Of a stretch of 64,000 nucleotides of DNA, positions 41,749 through 49,040 are shown piece after piece (the stretch's first letter is position 1; the number at the start of each line of letters is the position of its first letter). The DNA is from Maricaulis virginensis (GTDB lineage Bacteria; Pseudomonadota; Alphaproteobacteria; Caulobacterales; Maricaulaceae). The DNA lies in NCBI RefSeq assembly GCF_027922185.1, contig NZ_BSFE01000004.1, positions 1-64,000 on the forward strand, given 5' to 3'. The translations under genes and the position numbers were made by a program. The notes below the pieces were generated by a model, which was not told the DNA's origin, ran no database searches, and saw only the letters and a list, made by a program, of their open reading frames with translations.

Positions 41749-42519
41749 ATGACCAAGCTCTGGCTTGCTGCCACGGCCCTGACAACCGCACTGATGACGT
41801 CGGGCTGCGTTATTGTCGTCGCCGATGAAGGCGATGGCGCCAAGATGATGCGCCAGCACCGGTCCGCCGACGGCTATATCGTGCTCGACCGGGACGGCGA
41901 TTACAGCCGCCTGAGCGGCGATCTGAACCTGCGCGGCCGTCTGGGCGGCGATCTCAGCCTGGTCTCCGGCGATGTCGATGCCGACGGTCTCGAAGTCGGC
42001 GGCGAGGTCTCCATCGCGGCGGGTGACGTGAATTTCACCGGCAAGGTCGATGGCGAGGTTTCCATTGCCGGCGGCGATGTGAGCTGGAACGGCGAGGCCG
42101 GTGACGAGCTCTCGATCGCGGCAGGCAATCTGACGGTGCACGGCCATATTGCCGGTCCGGCCAGCCTGGCGTCCGGTAACATGGAGGTCGATGCGACCTT
42201 CCGGGACGGCCTGTCGGCGCATGCCGGCTCGATGACGATCAATGGCGAGGTCCATGGCCCGCTCGAACTCGTTGCGATCAACGAGATGCGCCGCAATCGC
42301 GATTATGACGATGAGGGCGATATCGAGATCGGTGCCCGCGTCCATGATGGCGGCCAGGTCTGCGGCATCCGTGTGACCATCGCGTCGACGGCCCGCATCG
42401 ATGGCCACTTTGAAGTCTTCGCCGAGCATCAGCCGGTGGTCGAGTCGGGCGCCCGTGTGGATGACCTTGTCTTCACCCCGCGCGACCGCCGCGACTGCGA
42501 AGACCTGATCGACAACTGA
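41749..42519 (+). CDS. Bactofilin-like beta-solenoid lipoprotein 2
   Basis: A 256-residue lipoprotein with lipobox MTSGC (Cys20). After an acidic linker it is built of beta repeats: GDYSRLSGDLNLRGRLGG, DLSLVSGDVDADGLEVGG, EVSIAAGDVNFTGKVDG, EVSIAGGDVSWNGEAGD, ELSIAAGNLTVHGHIAG, each about 17-19 residues. The end has GGQVCGIRVTIASTARIDG and finally RRDCEDLIDN, so both Cys positions and the closing motif match lipoprotein 1 at 39144. A disulfide capping the solenoid is plausible. The next gene, with the same repeat type, follows after 66 bases on the same strand and is probably co-transcribed. Confidence 0.75.
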   Translation: MTKLWLAATALTTALMTSGCVIVVADEGDGAKMMRQHRSADGYIVLDRDGDYSRLSGDLNLRGRLGGDLSLVSGDVDADGLEVGGEVSIAAGDVNFTGKVDGEVSIAGGDVSWNGEAGDELSIAAGNLTVHGHIAGPASLASGNMEVDATFRDGLSAHAGSMTINGEVHGPLELVAINEMRRNRDYDDEGDIEIGARVHDGGQVCGIRVTIASTARIDGHFEVFAEHQPVVESGARVDDLVFTPRDRRDCEDLIDN

Positions 42520-42585
42520 AACCGGTAGGGACCGGAATTCATTTCAACAACCGACCTGACTGCCGGGGGGCGCAGGGAGAGAGTT

Positions 42586-43908
42586 ATGAGCATCAAGCAC
42601 ACAATCATGGCCCTGGGGCTGGCCATCACCGCAATGACGGGCGCCGCGGGTGCCCAGGTGATCGGCGGCGAAGTCGAGATCGACGGCAGCGGCAATGACG
42701 TCGTCTTCCTCGGCGGCGACATGACGGTCCGCGGCAATGTCCAGGGCGATATTTCCGCGATTGCCGGCGAGGGCGAGATCGATGCCGACGTTACCGGCTC
42801 GATCCACTTCTTCGGCGGTGACGTCTACATTCGCGGCTCTGTCGGCGAAGATATCGAGATTGCCGGTGGCGATGTCGAAATCGACGCCAATGTCGCCGGC
42901 GATGTCAGCGCAGCCGGTGGCGATGTCCGTATCGGCGGCACGATCGGCGGCGAACTCGCTGCAGCCGGCGGCAATGTCGAGATCGAGGCGACCGTTGGCG
43001 ATATGGTCCAGCTGGCTGGCGGATATGTCGGCGTGCACAGCGACGCTGTCTTCGCCGACGGTCTGGAGGTCGCGGGCGGCGAGATCGAGATTGCCGGTAC
43101 CGTCCGAGGCGACGTGGATATCGAAGGCTCCGAAGTCACGCTGTCCGGCCTGATAGACGGCGATGTCGAGATCCTGGCCGAGGAAATCTACATCCTCGAC
43201 TCGGCCCGGGTGACCGGCGAGATCTCCGTGCGCGGCCCGTCCCAGCCCGTCGTGGCTGCCGGCGCCCAGATCGGCCCGGTCGACTATGAATACGAGCCGT
43301 TCAACTTCGGTGCGAAGCACTGGGACGACATTGATATCGATATCGAGGGGCCCTGGGAGATCATCGGTGCACCCTTCGCCTTCCTGGGCCTGGCGGTGCC
43401 GGGCGCCGCCCTTCTGCTGGGTGCGCTGGCCGTGCTGATGACACCGCGCGGCACCGCCCGGGTGGCCCGCACCTTCCGCCGCAAACCCGTGCTCTCCGGC
43501 TTCCTGGGCTTTATCAGCTTCGCCCTGTCGCCTGTCTTCCTGATCATCATGACGGTGCTGCTGGCGATCACCGTGATCGGCGTGTTGCTGATCCCGATCA
43601 TGTGGCTGCTGTTCTGGCCCTTCCTGCTGCTGTGCCTGGCGCTGGGCGCACTGGCAGTCGGCGACCTGGTGTTCAACCGCAAGCCGGAACAGTCCCTGGG
43701 CATGGGTATGCGCCTTCTGTCCCTGATGCTGGTGCTGGCGGTTTCTGCCGCGCTGGGCGCTGTGCCTGTACTGGGTGCGCTGGTCGGTCTCTTCCTGATG
43801 TTTATCGGCCTGGGCGCCTGGCTGATGTCGCTGGGCCGGGACAACGGCCATACAGCTCCGGCTGCGGCATTCAGTCCGGAAGATGACAAAACCGTAACCG
43901 CGGGGTGA
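42586..43908 (+). CDS. Bactofilin-like solenoid protein with multi-helix membrane tail
   Basis: A 440-residue protein. A signal peptide ends near residue 23 (GAAGA). Residues about 25-245 are at least ten beta repeats: DIEIAGGDVEIDANVAG, DVSAAGGDVRIGGTIGG, ELAAAGGNVEIEATVGD and so on. After a linker (KHWDDIDIDIEGPW) come five or so hydrophobic helices between about 260 and 415, separated by a basic loop (TFRRKPVLSGF), then a short polar tail. Proteins called polymer-forming with a membrane tail are known as predictions, without clear function. The layout suggests a periplasmic filament-like domain held by an inner-membrane base. It partners the lipoprotein just upstream. Confidence 0.75.
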   Translation: MSIKHTIMALGLAITAMTGAAGAQVIGGEVEIDGSGNDVVFLGGDMTVRGNVQGDISAIAGEGEIDADVTGSIHFFGGDVYIRGSVGEDIEIAGGDVEIDANVAGDVSAAGGDVRIGGTIGGELAAAGGNVEIEATVGDMVQLAGGYVGVHSDAVFADGLEVAGGEIEIAGTVRGDVDIEGSEVTLSGLIDGDVEILAEEIYILDSARVTGEISVRGPSQPVVAAGAQIGPVDYEYEPFNFGAKHWDDIDIDIEGPWEIIGAPFAFLGLAVPGAALLLGALAVLMTPRGTARVARTFRRKPVLSGFLGFISFALSPVFLIIMTVLLAITVIGVLLIPIMWLLFWPFLLLCLALGALAVGDLVFNRKPEQSLGMGMRLLSLMLVLAVSAALGAVPVLGALVGLFLMFIGLGAWLMSLGRDNGHTAPAAAFSPEDDKTVTAG

Positions 43909-43978
43909 CGCGGTCCCGGGCAGACGCTACATGAGTTCCCGAAGAGAGCCCGTTTTAGGGGTATGGGGAACCTGGGAT

Positions 43979-46414
43979 ATGCGTAACTTCAGTCTTATTG
44001 CCATGGCGACAGCGGCCGCGACGTTCAACGTTGCGGCCGCCCAGCCGATTCAGCAGACCACGAACAATTGGCGCGATGCCTTCCGCCAGCTCGAGGACGA
44101 GGATTGGCCGTCGCCGAACCGCGAACGCCGCGCCACCGGCGCGCCGGGGCCGGACTACTGGCAACAGGATGTCGATTACGACATCGATATCCGTCTCGAT
44201 GAGGAAGAGAAGCATCTCTACGGCTCCGAGACGGTTACCTACACCAACAATGCGCCGGATCCGCTGGACTTCCTGTGGTTCCAGCTCGACCAGAACCGTT
44301 TCCGCCCCGACTCCATCGCGGTGATGACCGAGACGGTCGGCGATGGCGGCCGCTCGTCCGGCCGGGTGGGCGGCTCCAATCCGGAAGGTATTTCTGCCTC
44401 TGCCGTGCGCCGGCGCCAGCAGATCGCCGATGACGGCTATGGCCACAACATCACGGCCGTGACCGATGCCGACGGCAATCCGGTGGATTTCACCATTGTC
44501 GACACGCTGATGCGGATCGATCTCGACGATACGCTGGAGACCGGCGAAAGCGTCGTGCTGAACATCGAGTGGGATTATCGCCTGATCGAGACCGGCGTGA
44601 TCGGCGGCCGAGCTGGCTGGGAATGCTTTGAGGAAACCGAGGATACCGGCGGCGACTGTATCTACCAGATCGCGCAATGGTTCCCGCGTGCAGCAGCCTT
44701 CTCCGATTATGAGGGCTGGCACAACAAGGCCTTCCTCGGCCGCGGCGAGTTCACCCTGGAATTCGGCGATTACGACGTGTCCATCACCGTGCCGCAGGAC
44801 TTCATCGTCTCCGCGACCGGTGTGCTGCAGAACCCCGAAGATGTCCTCAATCAGGCCCAGCGTGACCGTCTGGAAGAAGCCCGGACCTCCGAAGAGCCGG
44901 TCTTCATCGTGACGCCGTCCGAAGCCCGCGCCAATGAGCGCCGGGGCACGCGGTCCGAAGCCACCTGGGAATTCCGTGCCGAGAATGTCCGCGATTTTGC
45001 CTGGGCCGGTTCGCGCAAATTCATCTGGGACGCGGTCGGCGTCGAACAGGACGGCGAGGGCGCGGCGCCCGAGCTCGTCATGGCGATGTCCTTCTACCCC
45101 AATGAGAGCGAGCCGCTGTGGTCGGCCTTCTCGACCCGTGCCGTCGAGCACACGCTGGACGTCTACTCCTCCTTCTCCTTCCCCTATCCCTATCCGGTGG
45201 CGCAATCGATCGCCGGCCCGCAGGGCGGGATGGAGTATCCGATGATCACCTTCAACGGCGGCACCTATGGCCGCCCGGTGGTCGATGATGACGGCAATCT
45301 GACCTATTCGCGCAGCGCCAAGCGCGGGCTGATCGGCGTGATCATCCACGAGATCGGCCACATCTATTTCCCGATGACGGTCAATTCCGACGAGCGTCAG
45401 TGGACCTGGATGGATGAGGGCATCAACACCTTCCTGCAATTCCAGGCCGAGCGTCAGTGGGAAGAGGACTTCCCGTCCCGCCGCGGCGATCCGGACCTGA
45501 TCGCGGACTACATGGTGTCGACCAACCAGATGCCGATCATGACGCAGTCGGACTCGGTGCTGCAGTTCGGCAGCAATGCCTATGGCAAGCCGGCGACGGC
45601 GCTCGTCGTGCTGCGCGAGACGATCCTGGGCCGCGAACTGTTCGACGAAGCCTTCCGCACCTATGCCAATCGCTGGCGGTTCCGCCGGCCGACGCCGTAT
45701 GATTTCTTCCGCACGATGGAAGAGGTGTCCGGTGTCGATCTCGACTGGTTCTGGCGCGGCTGGTTCTACTCGACCGACCATGTCGACATCTCGCTCGACC
45801 GGGTGATCGAGGGCACGTTCAACACGGAAAATCCGGAGATCGAGAATGCCCGCGAGCGCGCCGAGGACGACGCCGATCCGGAAAGCCTGACCCAGGCCGG
45901 CAATCGCGAGGCAGGCATCGCCTATTACGAGGAACGCAATCCGGAAGTGGTCGACTTCTACTCGCGCAATGACGAGCACACGGTGACCAATCGCGAACGC
46001 GAGGCCTATGACAGTTTCCGCGAGGAGCTGGAGGACTGGGAAGCCGCAATCGTCGACAGCGACGAGCGCATCTACTATCTCGACTTCACCAACCAGGGCG
46101 GTGTGGTGATGCCGATCATCCTCGAATTCACCTTCGCGGACGGCGGCAGCGAGATCGTGCGGATCCCGGCCGAGGTCTGGCGCTACAATCCGGACAATGT
46201 CACCTGGACCTATATGACCGATCGTGAGGTCGTTTCGGTGGAACTCGATCCGCTGCACGAAACCGCCGATGCGGACCGGTCCGACAATTTCTTCCCGCCG
46301 CGCATCGAGCCGACCCGGCTGGAAGTCTATCGTTCGTCCTCGGACAATGACACGATGATGGACGACATGGATCAGCGCGTGACGCGCGACTCGATCCGTA
46401 CGCGTCCGCAATAG
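43979..46414 (+). CDS. M1-family metallopeptidase, exported
   Basis: An 811-residue secreted zinc peptidase. The signal peptide (MRNFSLIAMATAAATFNVAAA) is followed by an N-terminal beta domain (YDIDIRLDEEEKHLYGSETV, as in M1 enzymes). The zinc site is HEIGH at 457-461 with Glu480 in WTWMDEG, the exact 18-residue spacing of gluzincins. The aminopeptidase GxMEN motif appears as QGGMEYPMITF, so Asn is replaced. The C-terminal part is acidic and may be a processing or substrate domain. The start at 43979 is chosen for the signal peptide; the open frame runs 16 codons upstream. The paired small exported protein follows after 15 bases. Confidence 0.88.
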   Translation: MRNFSLIAMATAAATFNVAAAQPIQQTTNNWRDAFRQLEDEDWPSPNRERRATGAPGPDYWQQDVDYDIDIRLDEEEKHLYGSETVTYTNNAPDPLDFLWFQLDQNRFRPDSIAVMTETVGDGGRSSGRVGGSNPEGISASAVRRRQQIADDGYGHNITAVTDADGNPVDFTIVDTLMRIDLDDTLETGESVVLNIEWDYRLIETGVIGGRAGWECFEETEDTGGDCIYQIAQWFPRAAAFSDYEGWHNKAFLGRGEFTLEFGDYDVSITVPQDFIVSATGVLQNPEDVLNQAQRDRLEEARTSEEPVFIVTPSEARANERRGTRSEATWEFRAENVRDFAWAGSRKFIWDAVGVEQDGEGAAPELVMAMSFYPNESEPLWSAFSTRAVEHTLDVYSSFSFPYPYPVAQSIAGPQGGMEYPMITFNGGTYGRPVVDDDGNLTYSRSAKRGLIGVIIHEIGHIYFPMTVNSDERQWTWMDEGINTFLQFQAERQWEEDFPSRRGDPDLIADYMVSTNQMPIMTQSDSVLQFGSNAYGKPATALVVLRETILGRELFDEAFRTYANRWRFRRPTPYDFFRTMEEVSGVDLDWFWRGWFYSTDHVDISLDRVIEGTFNTENPEIENARERAEDDADPESLTQAGNREAGIAYYEERNPEVVDFYSRNDEHTVTNREREAYDSFREELEDWEAAIVDSDERIYYLDFTNQGGVVMPIILEFTFADGGSEIVRIPAEVWRYNPDNVTWTYMTDREVVSVELDPLHETADADRSDNFFPPRIEPTRLEVYRSSSDNDTMMDDMDQRVTRDSIRTRPQ

Positions 46415-46429
46415 GAAGGACCTGCGCGA

Positions 46430-46939
46430 ATGCTGCGGCTTCGCACACTTCTGACGGGCCTGGCCGGTGTTCTGCTTGTGGCAGCGCCGGCCAGTGCCCA
46501 TCGCGTCCATGCCGGTGTCACCGAGATCGCCGTCAATCCGCGCACCGGCGAGATGGAGATCGTGCACCGGCTCTTCGCCCACGACCTCCTGACCGCGCTC
46601 GATCGCGATGAACAGGATGCGGCGCAATTCCTCGAGACCGAAGCCGGGCTGGAAACGGTCGGCGCCTATGCCGGTGAGCGTTTCCGCATGGCGGATGGTG
46701 AGGGCGACCTGTTCGAGTTGAACTATGTCGGCGCCGAGGTCGATGGCGAGTTTGCCTGGATCTATTTCATCGCACCGCAGCCGGCGGAAACCGAAAGCTT
46801 CATCGTCGACAATGATCTCCTCGCCGAAGCCTTCGACGACCAGGTGATGATGACCAATCTGCGCTTCCAGTCCCATGTCCGCACCGCGATGCAGGGGCCC
46901 GGACGTCGCGCGCCGGTGCGTGTCCGCTTCGAGCGTTAG
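46430..46939 (+). CDS. DUF6702-like exported protein
   Basis: A 169-residue protein with a signal peptide ending near ASA (residue 23). The mature start AHRVHAGVTEIAVNPRTGEMEIVHRLFAHDL is recognisable only in pieces: HRVHAGVTEI and EMEIVHRLFAHDLLTAL. These match my memory of DUF6702 proteins, which often follow M1-type peptidases in other bacteria. Beta-rich, no catalytic motif seen. It overlaps the convergent GGDEF gene by four bases (TTAG). A role as partner of the peptidase is inferred from the pairing only. Confidence 0.75.
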   Translation: MLRLRTLLTGLAGVLLVAAPASAHRVHAGVTEIAVNPRTGEMEIVHRLFAHDLLTALDRDEQDAAQFLETEAGLETVGAYAGERFRMADGEGDLFELNYVGAEVDGEFAWIYFIAPQPAETESFIVDNDLLAEAFDDQVMMTNLRFQSHVRTAMQGPGRRAPVRVRFER

Positions 46940-48120
46940 GCTTCGCCGGCAGAGGCAGCAGCCATTTCCACCCGGTTGCGGCCGTTTGACTTTGCGGCGT
47001 AGAGCGCTGTGTCGGCGGCGCGGAACAGCTTTTCCACATCGCCCGCATCGCGGCAGACCGCGCGGGCACAGCCCGCCGAGACCGTGACCGGGACATGCAG
47101 TCCCTCGACCCGCGCCGGCGCTGCCTCCACGGCCGAGCGCAGGCGGCCCGCCAGGGGCTCCAGGGCCTCGCTGTCGCGTTCGTCGACGATGATGGCGAAC
47201 TCCTCGCCGCCGATGCGGGCCAGCACATCGCGCCGCCGGGAGACCGAGCGGGCAATCGTGGCGATATGCTGCAGAACCCGGTCGCCGACATCATGGCCAT
47301 GCGTGTCGTTGACCTGCTTGAAACGGTCGATATCGAACAGGATCAGGGCGATCTGGCGATCCGGTGCCGTTGAGGTTGCCAGCCGCCGCACGATCTCGCG
47401 ATCAAAGGCGCGGCGATTGGCCAGCGCGGTCAGCGGGTCGGTCAGCGCCATCTCGCTCAGCCGGGCCTGGGAATAGCCGGCGCTCAACAGCAGATAGCCG
47501 AAAATCGTCGTCGTCTCGAAGGCGATCAGCGTCATCACGGCGACGGGCAGGAGCGGGTTGTCGCCGTCATAGACGTTCTGGACCGCCCCGCCATTGGTCA
47601 GCTGCAGAACGAACAGGGCGGCCGAGACCAGGATCGTGGCGACCATTGCGGCGCCGAGTACCACGGCGCCGGCCGGACCGTCGCGGCGGGCGATCGTCCA
47701 CAGCCGGGTAAGGCTGAGCATATTGGTCGCGATCAGGACGCTCGCGAGCGTCAGGACACGGCCGATCACATTCGTGTCGACCAGGCAGAACCAGCCATAG
47801 CCCAGGGCCATGACACCGGCGAGGCCGGCATAGACGTACGGCCGGAAGGGGCGTTCGGCAAAGGAGGCGGTTCCGAACAGCATCAGGACGTGGCCGGAAC
47901 TCACCATCATGTTCATGAAAAAGAGGAAGACCGGGTCGGTGTCCGGACCGACATTGAAGGCGGCCGACAGGAAAAGGCCGACGGTCTGGACGCTCAGCCC
48001 GATACACCAGAACTTCGCACCCTCGCTGGTGCGGTGGATGCGCCAGTTCACGAAGTGCAGCAGGATCCCGATCGTCAGGATGAGCGCAAGGGCGCTGACA
48101 AGCGATCGGGTGTCGAGCAT
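46936..48120 (-). CDS. Membrane diguanylate cyclase (GGDEF)
   Basis: Makes cyclic di-GMP, the second messenger that controls motility and attachment. The 394-residue protein starts at 48120 (MLDTRSLVSAL), with a GAGGACAGG ribosome site; another 22 codons upstream are open. About six hydrophobic helices (1-205) form a membrane sensor of unknown ligand. The catalytic part begins LTDPLTALANRRAFDREI, with DIDRFKQVNDTHGHDVGD and the signature RIGGEEF. RRRD five residues before GGEEF fits the inhibitory I-site, so product feedback is likely. Confidence 0.92.
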   Translation of the reverse strand: MLDTRSLVSALALILTIGILLHFVNWRIHRTSEGAKFWCIGLSVQTVGLFLSAAFNVGPDTDPVFLFFMNMMVSSGHVLMLFGTASFAERPFRPYVYAGLAGVMALGYGWFCLVDTNVIGRVLTLASVLIATNMLSLTRLWTIARRDGPAGAVVLGAAMVATILVSAALFVLQLTNGGAVQNVYDGDNPLLPVAVMTLIAFETTTIFGYLLLSAGYSQARLSEMALTDPLTALANRRAFDREIVRRLATSTAPDRQIALILFDIDRFKQVNDTHGHDVGDRVLQHIATIARSVSRRRDVLARIGGEEFAIIVDERDSEALEPLAGRLRSAVEAAPARVEGLHVPVTVSAGCARAVCRDAGDVEKLFRAADTALYAAKSNGRNRVEMAAASAGEA

Positions 48121-48216
48121 GTCCTGTCCTCGTCGCGGCGTTAACGGTGTGGCCGCAGTCTTTGCAGTGCGGTGCGGCGGGGGCAAGGCCCGAGCGCTGC
48201 AATCTCAGGATTTTGT

Positions 48217-49017
48217 TCAGATTTTATGCGCGTCAGCGGGGCAAAGACAGGCAAAGCTGTTGGCCAGTTTGCCCTCGGTGGCCGTGTAGTCGAAGGTGAT
48301 TTCGGTTCCGGCCGGCAGGTCGCGGCGCGCGACAAGCACCGGCCGCCCGTCCGGCCGGTAGACGATCTCGCAGCTCGGCTCGCAGGCATGGTTCACGAAA
48401 TGACCATAGCCGGTCGGCTCGACATGGCGGCCGTCGGATGTCCGGAAGGAGTAGGGGGTCTGCACCGCACTGAACGGACCGCGGATCGGCAGGACTTCGG
48501 CGCCCCGGGCCAGCGGGGCGACCGCGACAGTGCCCCAGCCATGCGTGGGGCTCGGGTCCAGCCGGACGGCGGGCGCCTCTTCCAGGACATAGGCCGTGCG
48601 TGTGCGGACATCCCCCGGCTGCTGCATGTCCAGCGTGCCGATATAGCCGGCATCGATGTCCGGTGTTTCCGCGCGGACGCGCAGCGCCTCGGCGGGCCGG
48701 CGGTCGCGGCGGTCGAGATCGAGTTCCAGTTCCGCGCCGTTGACACGGCCGGTGACAGCGATCGGGACGGCGTCGGAACGGCCCGGTGTCAGGCGCAGGA
48801 TCTCGCCGTCCCACCGGTCGCCATGGGCAAGCAGGTGAAAGCGGTCGAAACGCCGCTTGCCACCGGCATCGACGAAGAAGCCGAGCATGTGGCGTTCGCG
48901 GCTGGCAGCGGCATCCTGCACGGCGATCTCCCGGTTATGCGGCAGTACGCGGTCGAGGCTAGCCAGGATACGCTGCAGCGCAAGAAAAACCCAGGGTTTG
49001 CGTAAACGCGCGCTCAC
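48217..49017 (-). CDS. SET-domain protein
   Basis: A protein of up to 266 residues. The C-terminal about 120 residues are a SET methyltransferase domain: GWGTVAVAPLARGAEVL, YGHFVNHACEPSCEIVYRPD (the NHxC motif), GTEITFDYTATEG, and a post-SET Cys pair in CLCPA. The N-terminal half (to about 140) is a beta-rich part I do not recognise. Bacterial SET proteins may methylate Lys in ribosomal or chromatin-like proteins; the target here is unknown. The GTG start at 49017 lacks a good ribosome site, so a later Met (residue 44) is possible. It follows phaC by 23 bases on the same strand. Confidence 0.78.
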   Translation of the reverse strand: MSARLRKPWVFLALQRILASLDRVLPHNREIAVQDAAASRERHMLGFFVDAGGKRRFDRFHLLAHGDRWDGEILRLTPGRSDAVPIAVTGRVNGAELELDLDRRDRRPAEALRVRAETPDIDAGYIGTLDMQQPGDVRTRTAYVLEEAPAVRLDPSPTHGWGTVAVAPLARGAEVLPIRGPFSAVQTPYSFRTSDGRHVEPTGYGHFVNHACEPSCEIVYRPDGRPVLVARRDLPAGTEITFDYTATEGKLANSFACLCPADAHKI

Positions 49018-49040
49018 CCCGGGCGGGAATGCAGGCCGTG

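Noticed and set aside
42700..43150. Repeated DNA resembling a tandem or CRISPR-like array
   Set aside because: The repetition is in codons for 17-19 residue protein repeats; DNA units are not identical and there are no spacers.
43955..46876. A 973-codon open frame on the minus strand opposite the M1 peptidase
   Set aside because: It mirrors the codon bias of the real gene in G+C-rich DNA and has no family motifs. The plus strand has a signal peptide and HEIGH-18-Glu. The same reasoning removes long antisense frames at 33031-35376, 49029-50921 and 51343-53505.
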